From Dyadobacter sp. (GTDB lineage: Bacteria; Bacteroidota; Bacteroidia; Cytophagales; Spirosomataceae), in contig NZ_JAGIAS010000004.1 in assembly GCF_017744695.1 (NCBI RefSeq), positions 79,303-143,302 of the forward strand: a DNA stretch of 64,000 nucleotides, written 5' to 3'. The notes under the pieces are model-generated. The model worked only from the letters and a program-made list of their open reading frames with translations. It was not told the origin of the DNA and did not search any database. A program made the translations under genes and the position numbers. Below are positions 1 through 7,888 of this stretch, piece by piece. Position 1 is the first letter of the stretch, and every line of letters starts with the position of its first letter.

Positions 1-215
1 ACGAGCCGGGTTATGACTATGGTTACCGGCATGGTTACAGGCACTATCATGCTCCCCCGCCGCCGCCAGTAGTAGTGGTGAGACCGGCACCGCCGCGGGT
101 CATTTATGCCGACCGCCACAGGTACCGTCGGCACGACGACCGCGCTTACCGCAAACAATACCGCCACAACGACCATTACGGAAACAATGGCCGCCATCGC
201 GGACACAGACGATAA
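1..215 (+). CDS. Partial Tyr/His/Arg/Pro-rich protein, C-terminal end
   Basis: Only the last roughly 70 codons are present, read in the frame starting at base 3 and ending with TAA at 213-215; the other two forward frames hit stops early. The residues are strongly biased: repeated Tyr-Gly-Tyr-Arg-His steps, then a run of five prolines and four valines, then a basic tail ending HRGHRR. Low-complexity tails like this occur on small secreted or envelope proteins in Bacteroidota, but no domain is recognisable and the N-terminus is outside the window, so no function is assigned. A hairpin at 234-285 may terminate this gene. Confidence 0.6.
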   Translation, partial: EPGYDYGYRHGYRHYHAPPPPPVVVVRPAPPRVIYADRHRYRRHDDRAYRKQYRHNDHYGNNGRHRGHRR

Positions 216-233
216 TTGAATACCTTTAGATAA

Positions 234-285
234 AAAAGGCCCGATACTGTGCATTTAGCCACTTTTATCTGGCCTTTTCTTTTTA
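234..285 (+). terminator. Probable terminator of the upstream partial gene
   Basis: AAAAGGCC (234-241) is complementary to GGCCTTTT (271-278) and the right arm runs into a T-rich stretch (TTTTCTTTTTATTTT). The loop is long (29 nt), so efficiency is uncertain. It overlaps the GTG that opens the longest acyl-AMP ligase ORF, which argues for the ATG at 297 as that gene's start. Confidence 0.5.
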
Positions 286-296
286 TTTTGCAGTTT

Positions 297-1946
297 ATGG
301 ATATACTTGATGTACTGAAAACCAATGCCGGATTACATCCCGACAAACTTGCCTACGGCTATATTGGCAAAGAGGGTGAAATAACCGAGCAGCTTCATTA
401 TAATGAACTTCATCAGCGTGTACTGGCCGCATCTCATCTGCTGAGCGCCAAGTTTCCCGTCAACGCCAGGGTGATCCTCTTGCTCCCCGCGGAAGCTGCT
501 TTCGTCTGTTCGTTCCTGGGTGCTTTGCATGCGGGAATTGTTGCGGTTCCTACACCCATCAGCTATTCCGAACCCGGAATAAACCGCATTCTGAGCATTA
601 TGCGTGACTGTACGGCTTCCGGGATCATTACCAATACGAAAACCTATAAAATGCTGTTTCAGCGGAAAAACGACGCTTCTTCCACATTACAGGAATACGA
701 CGCAGAGTGGGTTTTCACCGACGACCTGATGACGGCACCAGCCGCACCCGGTGCCATCCGCCGGCATAAAGAATCGACTGAAACAGCCTATTTACAATAT
801 ACCTCCGGCTCAACCAGCCAGCCCAAGGGTGTGATGATCAGCCACGCCAACCTGACGGCTAACCTCCGCGCCATCAATAATTGCTTCGGACGCACGGCGG
901 ACGATACGTCGGTTACCTGGTTACCGCATTACCATGACATGGGGCTCGTGGACGGACTTCTCTCCCCGCTCTTTACCGGCGGTACCGGCTTTGTAATCTC
1001 CCCACTGCTGTTTATTACCAAACCTGCATTGCTGCTGCAAACGATCAGCACATACCAGGCCGGATTTTGCGGCGGGCCAGGCTTCGGACTTGACCATTGC
1101 CTCGCACGCATTCCCCAGGAACAGCTGGATGCACTGGATCTGAGCTCCCTACGCGTCCTCTATGTGGGTGCAGAACCAATCCGGATCTCGACCCTCGAAA
1201 GATTCGCTGCTGCGACACAGGCTGCCGGTTTTAAGAAAAACAGTCTCGTTCCGTCCTACGGTCTCGCCGAAGCTACGCTGGCCGTCAGTCTGCATTTGAA
1301 CGGCACACCCACTACCTATCGCAAATTGAGCGATTCCAAGGAAGTAGTGGCATGTGGTCCTCCTGTGGAATTTACCCGGGTATCGATCGTTGGCCCTGCC
1401 AGCAACCTAAGTTTACCAGAGGGGGAAGAAGGAGAGATATGGGTAAAAAACGATGGCATAGCAGCAGGTTATTGGGAAAAACCCGATGCAACCAAAGCTA
1501 CTTTCCAGGCTTACACCAGCGACGGTGAAGGCCCTTATTTGCGGACTGGGGATTTAGGCTTTATGGAGAATGGCCTTCTTTTTATCACCGGGCGTACTAA
1601 AGAACTGATCATCATTCGCGGCGTCAACTATTATCCGCAGGACATTGAAGAGGTCGTAAGCGAAAGCCATCCCGATATCCAGCCTAATGCCGCTGCGGCA
1701 TTCTCGGTCGAGACAGACCAGGGTGAAGCACTGATGATCGTAAGCGAAGTGCGGAGGGTTGCGCAAACACCGGATGACGAGAAGATCATCAAAAACAAAA
1801 TGGCACAGAGCGTCGGATTGGCATTTGGGCTTATTCCGCATGAAATCGTGCTGATCCAACCGGGCAAACTACCCAAAACATCGAGCGGCAAGATCCAGCG
1901 CCTGAAGGCCCGCGAGCTATTCGCCAAAAAGAGTTTTGTAGATTAA
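297..1946 (+). CDS. Fatty acyl-AMP ligase (FAAL), AMP-binding family
   Basis: Adenylates a fatty acid and normally passes the acyl group to an acyl carrier protein rather than to CoA. Visible motifs are the P-loop 'YTSGSTSQPKGV' near residue 180, 'LPHYHDMGL', 'YGLAEATLAVS', the ATP-binding 'RTGDLGF', 'GRTKELIIIRG' and the C-terminal catalytic lysine in 'KTSSGKIQR'. 'YGLAEATL' and 'RGVNYYPQDIE' are typical of FAALs rather than acyl-CoA synthetases. The ORF track begins at GTG 249, but that leader overlaps a terminator-like hairpin and reads as a hydrophobic shadow; ATG 297 gives about 549 residues, normal for the family. An acyl carrier protein follows 94 bp downstream, an obvious acceptor. 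No polyketide or peptide synthetase is in view, so the end product is unknown. Confidence 0.88.
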   Translation: MDILDVLKTNAGLHPDKLAYGYIGKEGEITEQLHYNELHQRVLAASHLLSAKFPVNARVILLLPAEAAFVCSFLGALHAGIVAVPTPISYSEPGINRILSIMRDCTASGIITNTKTYKMLFQRKNDASSTLQEYDAEWVFTDDLMTAPAAPGAIRRHKESTETAYLQYTSGSTSQPKGVMISHANLTANLRAINNCFGRTADDTSVTWLPHYHDMGLVDGLLSPLFTGGTGFVISPLLFITKPALLLQTISTYQAGFCGGPGFGLDHCLARIPQEQLDALDLSSLRVLYVGAEPIRISTLERFAAATQAAGFKKNSLVPSYGLAEATLAVSLHLNGTPTTYRKLSDSKEVVACGPPVEFTRVSIVGPASNLSLPEGEEGEIWVKNDGIAAGYWEKPDATKATFQAYTSDGEGPYLRTGDLGFMENGLLFITGRTKELIIIRGVNYYPQDIEEVVSESHPDIQPNAAAAFSVETDQGEALMIVSEVRRVAQTPDDEKIIKNKMAQSVGLAFGLIPHEIVLIQPGKLPKTSSGKIQRLKARELFAKKSFVD

Positions 1947-2040
1947 TATCGGTTACTTAAAAAGCCGCCTAATTTTTTTAAAAACCTGCGAAAGTACTAT
2001 TTTCACGTAACATTCATTGCTTGTTACAAACTTTAACTAA

Positions 2041-2289
2041 ATGAGTAAAACATTTACCGAAATTTCCGGCTGGATAGTTGAGCGTATCGCTCACCATGCG
2101 GAAATAGACCCTTCCGAAGTCGATCTCGACGCTGAAATCATCGATTACCGATTGGATTCCCTTCTTATGGTCGATATCACAACCGAGTTGCAGGAATGGC
2201 TCGGGGTCGAGCTAAGCCCTTCCATTTTCTGGGAAATGGGCACTATCAATGCAACCACTCAATGGATTGTAGAAAACCAGGAGGCTTAA
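2041..2289 (+). CDS. Acyl carrier protein
   Basis: An 82-residue phosphopantetheine-binding protein. The attachment serine is Ser40 in 'YRLDSLLMVDI', a variant of the DSL motif at the start of helix II, with acidic helices around it as in ACPs. It is not the fatty-acid-synthase ACP to judge by context: it lies 94 bp after the acyl-AMP ligase and only 4 bp before a sodium:solute symporter, so it most likely carries the acyl chain loaded by that ligase. The C-terminal segment ('SPSIFWEMGTINATTQWIVE') resembles ACP domains that accompany FAALs and polyketide synthases. Confidence 0.9.
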   Translation: MSKTFTEISGWIVERIAHHAEIDPSEVDLDAEIIDYRLDSLLMVDITTELQEWLGVELSPSIFWEMGTINATTQWIVENQEA

Positions 2290-2293
2290 AGGG

Positions 2294-3679
2294 ATGCTGG
2301 CCTTTTCCATCCTGGCATACCTGCTGGCAAACCTGGGAATAGGCCTCTGGGCCTCCAAAAGAATCACTACTACCCAAGACTTCGTGTTGGCAGGGCGCCA
2401 GCTACCACTGATCCTCGCGGCTTCGGCAACTTTCGCCACGTGGTTCGGGTCGGAAACCATTATGGGTGCCCCAACCGAGTTTGTCGAACACGGCGTGTTG
2501 GGTATTATCGAGGACCCGTTTGGCGCTTCGCTGTGCCTTTTCCTGGTGGGCCTGTTCTTTGCCCGGCGGTTTTACAAAATGAATATTATCACATTTTGTG
2601 ACTTTTTCAGGATCCGCTACGGCGGCCATGCCGAACTGCTCTCTGCCATTCTCATTATTCCGTCCTATTTCAGCTGGATAGCCGCGCAGTTGCTGGCTAT
2701 GGGCATTGTACTGAAAGTCGTGCTGGGCTGGTCGCTGCTGGTGTGTATTCTGGCAAGTTCTTTCGTCGTGATCCTGTATACGATCTGGGGTGGGATGTGG
2801 TCGATATCGATCACTGATTTTATCCAGACGATCATGATCATCGTAGGCCTGCTCATAGTGGCGGCGGTATTATATAAGGAAGTAGGAGGTTTTCAGCCGC
2901 TGCTGGACGCTGCCCCAACCGGCTTTTTTCGCTTCTTCCCTGAAAATACACTCAAAGGCCACCTCGAGTATTTTGCAGCCTGGATCACCATCGGTCTCGG
3001 CTCGATCCCGCAGCAGGATGTTTTTCAAAGGGTCATGTCCGCCAAATCGGCCAAAGTGTCGGTACAATCGACGCTGCTTTCATCGTTCATGTACCTCACC
3101 ATTGCCCTACTACCTCTCTTCATAGGACTTTGCGGGCACCATCTGTACCCCGGCGAAGAACAGCACGGCCAGATGATCATCCCCAATATGGTCCTGAAAC
3201 ACATGAACCTGCCGCTTCAAATCCTGTTTTTCGGCGCGCTGGTTTCGGCGATTCTCAGCACGACGAGTAGTGCTATTATGGCTCCCGCCGTTGTTTTGGG
3301 GGAAAATATTTTCAAATACTTCAACCCGGATCTCGACGACAAGCACCTGCTGAAAATCATTCGCATGGGCATTATCGGCATCACGGCCGTCTGCATTTTC
3401 ATGGCTGCGACCCGGGAAAGCATTTTCGAGCTCGTGGCAGAGTCGTCCGCGTTCAGCCTCGTTTCATTGTTTGTCCCACTGGCTGCGGGGCTCTACTGGA
3501 AATCCAGCAATACCCTGGGCTGCATGCTATCCATGGTCGTCGGACTGGCGGTATGGCTGTTTTGCGTTTTCATTGAAACCGAATATCCCGCCCTCGTTTA
3601 CGGACTACTCGCAAGCTTTGGGGGTATGTTAGTCGGGTGGATTTGGGGAAAAAGTAGTCGGGCGCCGGGCATATCCTGA
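2294..3679 (+). CDS. Sodium:solute symporter (SSS family)
   Basis: A 461-residue polytopic inner-membrane protein with about 12-13 hydrophobic helices and the SSS signature region 'FVLAGRQLPLILAASATFA' near the N-terminus, followed by 'TWFGSETIMGAPTE'. Family members import sugars, amino acids, carboxylates or vitamins with Na+; the substrate cannot be read from the sequence. Its start lies 4 bp after the acyl carrier protein stop, so the two are probably co-translated. That coupling to acyl activation is odd: a carboxylate or fatty-acid-like substrate, or loss or export of an acylated product, would fit but is speculation. It converges with the Kef antiporter gene with 5 bp between stops. 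Confidence 0.85.
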   Translation: MLAFSILAYLLANLGIGLWASKRITTTQDFVLAGRQLPLILAASATFATWFGSETIMGAPTEFVEHGVLGIIEDPFGASLCLFLVGLFFARRFYKMNIITFCDFFRIRYGGHAELLSAILIIPSYFSWIAAQLLAMGIVLKVVLGWSLLVCILASSFVVILYTIWGGMWSISITDFIQTIMIIVGLLIVAAVLYKEVGGFQPLLDAAPTGFFRFFPENTLKGHLEYFAAWITIGLGSIPQQDVFQRVMSAKSAKVSVQSTLLSSFMYLTIALLPLFIGLCGHHLYPGEEQHGQMIIPNMVLKHMNLPLQILFFGALVSAILSTTSSAIMAPAVVLGENIFKYFNPDLDDKHLLKIIRMGIIGITAVCIFMAATRESIFELVAESSAFSLVSLFVPLAAGLYWKSSNTLGCMLSMVVGLAVWLFCVFIETEYPALVYGLLASFGGMLVGWIWGKSSRAPGIS

Positions 3680-3684
3680 GGTAA

Positions 3685-5559
3685 TCAGGCCGTCTCGGCC
3701 TCGGCTTTACGGTCCCAACCTGCAAGCGCATTTAAATGCACCGCATCCCTGTCGGCCTGCATGATCATTTCCAGTTCTTCCATGTGTTGCCGCGCCGCAT
3801 GAATGTATTCCTCGTCGTTCCGGATGCTCGACAAATGCTTCAAAGTCCGTTCGTCGTGGACAAAGAACGTCTTCGCCATGCGCGTCGCCTCATGCGCGCG
3901 ATGCCCGAGCAATTTCAATGCATCCACACCCAACCGGAGGCTCGTATCGAACGTCTCCCGGTAAATATGCATCATACCCGCGTTCATGAGATCGTACGCA
4001 TCATTGCGGTTGGTTGAGCGCACGAGCATATGTAGGTGCGGGAAATGTTTTTTCACTGTTTCAATCAATTCCAGCCTCTTTTCCTCGTCACTGATCGCGA
4101 TAATGATCATCTGGGCGCGCCCGGCACCGGCAATATCCAGCAATTCATAGCGGGTAGCATCGCCGTAATACACTTTGAGGCCCATTCGGCGGAGGAAATC
4201 AACATTGTCACTATCATTATCGAGGACCGTCGCCTCCACGCCGTTCGCACGCAAAAAGCGCCCCACGATATTTCCGAAATGGCCATAACCTGCGATAATC
4301 ACCGGGTTATCTTCTTCCTCCACATCACTTGGCCGCTGCGCCGTTTGAAGTCCGGCACTTACGAGGCAGAATCGCGTCAGGATAAACTTCTCATTGACCA
4401 TCATCGCCAGCGGCGTCATTGCCATGCTGATCGCGACCACGGCCGTCATCGTGTCCGAGACTTCTTTTCCCAAAACACCTTCCTGGACCGAGAAGCTAAG
4501 CAATACAAATGCAAATTCGCCGATCTGGCTCAAACCGATGCTGAATATGAAGTTCTGCGCGTTCCGCACTTCGAAGATTTTGCCTAAAACAAAGAGAATA
4601 GCCATTTTCAACAGCATTAGACCTGCTACTAATCCGATGATGAGCAGCGGCTTGGATACTACCAATGAAAAATCAATGGAGGATCCTACTGAAATGAAGA
4701 ACAGCCCCAGTAACAAGCCCTTGAAAGGATCGATAGAACTTTCCAGCTCATGACGGTATTCGCTGTTGGCCAGTACCACGCCAGCAAGGAATGCCCCCAA
4801 TGCGGGGCTAAGGCCCACGGAAGTCATGAGTACGGCAATACCCACCACAAGCAGCAATGCAGTGGCTGTGAACATTTCACGCAACGCGGTACGCGCCATC
4901 ATGCGAAAAACCGGTCGCAGCAGGTATTTCCCCGTCAGCACAATCGCCGAAACCGAAAGCAATACCACGACGGCCTGCTGCCAGGCGGGCAATGCGCTTA
5001 CGAGCGAATCCCCGCCGCCATGCCCGTCAGTCGCTCCTGCATGATCCGCGAGGAGGGGGAACAATGCGAGCATTGGAATAATCGCCAAATCCTGGAACAG
5101 GAGTACGGCGAACGAGCTCTGCCCGGCAACGGTTTTCAGCCAACCCTTTTCATTCAGTGTTTGCATTACAATCGCGGTGGACGACATCGCAATAATCATC
5201 CCCAGCGCGAGCGCCTCCTTCCAGCTTACACCGAATAGCATTGCGGCGCCGGCCACAAGGACGGTCGTCACGCCGACCTGCAATCCGCCCAGCCCGGCGA
5301 TACTCTTGCGCATGCGCCACAGGCGCGAAGGTTCGAGTTCAAGGCCGATGACAAATAGCATCATCACCACACCGAATTCGGCAAAATGCATAATATCCTG
5401 ACCTTCCATCCCTATGAACTTCAGGCCGGCCGGGCCGATGATCACCCCGGCAACCAGGTAACCCAACACCGATCCCAACCCCAGCCGTTTGGCAATCGGG
5501 ACCATTACCACCGCAGACGCGAGGTATATCATTGCCTGAAAAAAGAAGGATTGTTGCAT
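3685..5559 (-). CDS. Kef-type K+/H+ antiporter (CPA2) with TrkA-N domain
   Basis: A 624-residue protein. Residues 1-390 form the 12-13 helix CPA2 exchanger; from about 405 there is a Rossmann RCK/TrkA-N domain ('VIIAGYGHFGNIVGRFL', acidic 'VLDNDSD', 'YYGDATRYELL'), then the Kef-like C-terminal stretch 'ETFDTSLRLGVDALKLLG' and a charged tail. The order and the 'ETF' segment closely resemble E. coli KefB/KefC, which are glutathione-adduct-gated potassium efflux systems that acidify the cytoplasm during electrophile attack. The flavodoxin-fold gene 12 bp upstream resembles the KefF/KefG ancillary subunits, which supports the Kef assignment over a generic Na+/H+ antiporter. The gating ligand is uncertain because many Bacteroidota lack glutathione. 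Confidence 0.85.
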   Translation of the reverse strand: MQQSFFFQAMIYLASAVVMVPIAKRLGLGSVLGYLVAGVIIGPAGLKFIGMEGQDIMHFAEFGVVMMLFVIGLELEPSRLWRMRKSIAGLGGLQVGVTTVLVAGAAMLFGVSWKEALALGMIIAMSSTAIVMQTLNEKGWLKTVAGQSSFAVLLFQDLAIIPMLALFPLLADHAGATDGHGGGDSLVSALPAWQQAVVVLLSVSAIVLTGKYLLRPVFRMMARTALREMFTATALLLVVGIAVLMTSVGLSPALGAFLAGVVLANSEYRHELESSIDPFKGLLLGLFFISVGSSIDFSLVVSKPLLIIGLVAGLMLLKMAILFVLGKIFEVRNAQNFIFSIGLSQIGEFAFVLLSFSVQEGVLGKEVSDTMTAVVAISMAMTPLAMMVNEKFILTRFCLVSAGLQTAQRPSDVEEEDNPVIIAGYGHFGNIVGRFLRANGVEATVLDNDSDNVDFLRRMGLKVYYGDATRYELLDIAGAGRAQMIIIAISDEEKRLELIETVKKHFPHLHMLVRSTNRNDAYDLMNAGMMHIYRETFDTSLRLGVDALKLLGHRAHEATRMAKTFFVHDERTLKHLSSIRNDEEYIHAARQHMEELEMIMQADRDAVHLNALAGWDRKAEAETA

Positions 5560-5570
5560 ATCGGGGGTAT

Positions 5571-6161
5571 TTAGTGTGGAAAAAGTTCGTTCAGATACTC
5601 GACTCCGGCTAACTCTGCAGGGTCGATGCGGTCGTTCACCAGCGCGTCCAGCAGCTCGGCATACTGTTCACCGTAGGCTTTCAATGTGTAATCTTCGATC
5701 GTATAAGTTTCGTGTACGACGAAGGGCGGCAAATAGCCCATCCGGCATAAATAGGCCGTTTGGTTGAATGGCAACAGGTACTGACCGACGGGGAAGCGGT
5801 TATACCCCGACGGGGTGTAGGCATCACGCCCGCCCCCGCACGACACCGCATTGAAGATCTTCTTGCCTTTCAGCGCATGCCCTTTCGGACCGTAGGCCCA
5901 ATTATATTCCAGCACCAGGTCCTGCCACTGTTTCAGGATCGGAGGGCTGCTGTACCAGTAGAATGGATGCTGAAATATGATGATATCATGTTTTGCCAAC
6001 AATTGCTGTTCCCTTTTGATATCTATAAAAAGATCCGGATAATGCTCATACAGATCATTGAAAGTCACTCCCTTTACCTTTCGGGCATACTTTTCCAACG
6101 TTTTTTGCACATTGGACTTGCTATGAGTAGGGTGGGCAAACTGGATCAGAACCTTGGACAT
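5571..6161 (-). CDS. KefF/KefG-like NAD(P)H:quinone oxidoreductase
   Basis: A 196-residue flavodoxin-like fold protein. Sequence blocks shared with KefF/KefG are the N-terminal 'FAHPTHSKSNVQ', the 'DLYEHYPDLFIDI' segment, 'FQHPFYWYSSPPILKQW', 'WAYGPKGHALKGK', 'VSCGGG' and 'LPPFVVHETY'. These proteins bind FMN, reduce quinones and similar electrophiles, and act as cytoplasmic activating subunits of Kef antiporters. It sits immediately upstream of the Kef antiporter and 23 bp downstream of a quinone oxidoreductase on the same strand, so all are probably transcribed together from the TetR gene. MdaB/YwrO-type quinone reductase without a channel role is the alternative, made less likely by the neighbour. 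Confidence 0.85.
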   Translation of the reverse strand: MSKVLIQFAHPTHSKSNVQKTLEKYARKVKGVTFNDLYEHYPDLFIDIKREQQLLAKHDIIIFQHPFYWYSSPPILKQWQDLVLEYNWAYGPKGHALKGKKIFNAVSCGGGRDAYTPSGYNRFPVGQYLLPFNQTAYLCRMGYLPPFVVHETYTIEDYTLKAYGEQYAELLDALVNDRIDPAELAGVEYLNELFPH

Positions 6162-6184
6162 AATATGGAATTGATGCGAAAAAC

Positions 6185-7204
6185 TTATGGTACCAAAATT
6201 ACGGAACCTGTTGTTTTCCGCGCTTCGAGATCGGCCTGCGCCTGATATGCTTTCGATAATGGATACCGTGTAATAGCCAGCCCTCCGAAAATTCCGCTGC
6301 TGAATGCCTCAAAAGTATCGGCGGCATATTCTTCCAGCACTTCGCGGTCGGTAATGTAAGCGCTGAGCGTCGGGGTTGCCATGACAATGGATTTTTCACG
6401 CAACAATGCGTGATCGATATGCTCGGGCTGGCCCGACGACGATCCGTACAGCACGATTTTGCCGTCTTTCCGGATCACATCCAGCGAATAGCTGAATGTA
6501 TCTTTTCCCACTCCGTCGAACACGACGTCCACACCACGGCCCTCCGTGATTTCCAGTACCGAGTGTACAAATTCCCGGCATTCTGCCAGAAAAACATGGT
6601 CGGCGCCATTCGCCAGCACTACTTCTTTCTTCTCCTCCGAACCCGTCGTACCGATTACCGTCGCCCCAAGTGCCTTGGCCCATTTGGTCACCAGGGTACC
6701 GACACCGCCGGCCGCCGCATGCACCAGTACCACGTCACCCGGCTTAACGGGACTCACAATTTTCACGAGCATCCTGGCGGTAAACCCCTTCACGAGCATG
6801 GCGGCCGCTTCTTCCGATGTGATGTCGTCCGGAATATGGATCAACTGCTGCGTCGATACGACGCGGCTTTCCGCATAGGCGCCGGGAATGAAGTGATAAC
6901 CCACGCGATCGCCGACGTTGAATTCCGTCACCCACGGCCCGACCGCCTCGATGACGCCGGCGGCTTCTACACCCGGCGTGTAAGGAAAGGATTTGACGGG
7001 AAATTTGCCGTCACGGTAATAAGTGTCTACAAAATTCAGACCGATGGCTTCCTGGCGCAGTCTTACCTGTCCCGGGCCCGGCTCTGTGATCGTCTCTCGT
7101 TCGTAACCCAGCACCGAAGGCGCTCCTTGCTTGTAGATTTTTACTATACCCGATTTATTTGCTATTTCTGTAACTAACCCTGACATGTCCGTAAGCATTG
7201 TCAT
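6185..7204 (-). CDS. Zinc-independent NADPH:quinone oxidoreductase (Qor-like MDR)
   Basis: A 339-residue medium-chain dehydrogenase/reductase. It follows E. coli Qor closely: 'GLNFVDTYYRDGKFP', 'GVEAAGVIEAVG', the NADPH-binding 'VHAAAGGVGTLVTKWAKALGA', 'VFDGVGKDTF', 'LYGSSSG' and 'ARKTTGSVILVP' at the C-terminus. Zinc ligands of alcohol dehydrogenases are absent. It reduces quinones or alpha,beta-unsaturated carbonyls. The first ATG (7204) abuts a palindrome; ATG codons at residues 3 and 7 are alternatives, since the conserved domain begins near residue 19. It lies between a TetR gene (30 bp upstream) and the KefF/G-like gene, consistent with an electrophile-detoxification unit under TetR control. 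Confidence 0.88.
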   Translation of the reverse strand: MTMLTDMSGLVTEIANKSGIVKIYKQGAPSVLGYERETITEPGPGQVRLRQEAIGLNFVDTYYRDGKFPVKSFPYTPGVEAAGVIEAVGPWVTEFNVGDRVGYHFIPGAYAESRVVSTQQLIHIPDDITSEEAAAMLVKGFTARMLVKIVSPVKPGDVVLVHAAAGGVGTLVTKWAKALGATVIGTTGSEEKKEVVLANGADHVFLAECREFVHSVLEITEGRGVDVVFDGVGKDTFSYSLDVIRKDGKIVLYGSSSGQPEHIDHALLREKSIVMATPTLSAYITDREVLEEYAADTFEAFSSGIFGGLAITRYPLSKAYQAQADLEARKTTGSVILVP

Positions 7205-7205
7205 T

Positions 7206-7223
7206 ATGGAATGCTTGTTCCAT
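7206..7223. promoter_or_regulatory. Candidate TetR operator before the quinone oxidoreductase
   Basis: ATGGAA-TGCTTG-TTCCAT is a perfect 6-bp inverted repeat with a 6-bp spacer, placed directly before the oxidoreductase start. A related sequence precedes the TetR gene at 7833-7848; read in one orientation, TGGAATGCTTGTTCCA and TGGAACGTTCGTTCTG agree at 11 of 16 positions with the same half-sites. Binding by the adjacent TetR protein is inferred. Confidence 0.5.
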
Positions 7224-7234
7224 CATTGGACAAA

Positions 7235-7813
7235 TTATTTTTTGATAGATTTTATTAAAAATTCAGCTTGCTGCTGTACCAGCTCCCCATCACCATACAC
7301 CAGGTAAACCTGCCAGAAGCCCGTAAAATTCGACACGACGAAGTTGGCTAGCATTGCGGGGTCTCTCTTACTGCTGATCTCCTCTGCTTTCTGTGCCTTT
7401 TTCAAAAGGTCTTTCAGCAGGGCCGTCAGGTTGGCGGTGTTTTGTTTCAATATGGCATGTACTTCTTCGTCCACGGAACCCAGCTCGAAAGTCGATTTCA
7501 CACCCATGCAGGTCCGTTCCTCCTCCACCGTCCGGCTCGCCGCTTTTTTGATGATCTTTTCGATCGCTTTCATGGGCGACTTCGTCTCCTCCGCCACCTT
7601 CCGGTACTCTTCAAACATGCCTTCGGTATAACTCCTCAGGCATTGCAGAAACAAGCTGTGCTTGTCGCCGTACGTGTCGTAGATACTCCCGCGGTTCAGC
7701 CCCATCGTATCAACAAGGTCTTGCATGGAGGTGGCGTTGTAGCCTTTTTGCCAGAAAAGACATTTCGCCTTTTCCAGCCTCTCTTCCGGTTCGAATGCTT
7801 TGTTGCGTGCCAT
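7235..7813 (-). CDS. TetR/AcrR family transcriptional regulator
   Basis: A 192-residue repressor-type protein. The N-terminal helix-turn-helix spans about residues 10-55, with 'GYNATSMQDLVDTMGLNRGSIYDTYGDK', the classic TetR pattern. The rest is an all-helical ligand-binding domain with cysteines, including one in 'EERTCMG' near residue 101 that could react with electrophiles (speculative). It is the first gene of a probable four-gene unit with Qor, the KefF/G-like reductase and the Kef antiporter. An imperfect palindrome 20 bp before its start resembles the one before Qor, suggesting autorepression together with control of the oxidoreductase. Confidence 0.85.
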   Translation of the reverse strand: MARNKAFEPEERLEKAKCLFWQKGYNATSMQDLVDTMGLNRGSIYDTYGDKHSLFLQCLRSYTEGMFEEYRKVAEETKSPMKAIEKIIKKAASRTVEEERTCMGVKSTFELGSVDEEVHAILKQNTANLTALLKDLLKKAQKAEEISSKRDPAMLANFVVSNFTGFWQVYLVYGDGELVQQQAEFLIKSIKK

Positions 7814-7832
7814 GACTATCAGACAATTATTT

Positions 7833-7848
7833 CAGAACGAACGTTCCA
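7833..7848. promoter_or_regulatory. Candidate TetR autoregulatory operator
   Basis: On the minus strand this reads TGGAACGTTCGTTCTG: half-sites GGAA and TTC separated as in the palindrome at 7206-7223. It also contains the 8-bp palindrome GAACGTTC. It lies 20-35 bp before the TetR start, where a repressor would block transcription. Confidence 0.45.
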
Positions 7849-7888
7849 GAATTGACCTATATTCTGATTGTTCACTCAAAAACAAGCC

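Noticed and set aside
4036-4587. 183-codon plus-strand ORF
   Set aside because: Antisense to the Kef antiporter gene, with shadow-like composition and no domain.
6410-7177. 255-codon plus-strand ORF
   Set aside because: Lies fully opposite the Qor gene; the minus-strand protein has clear family motifs and this one has none.
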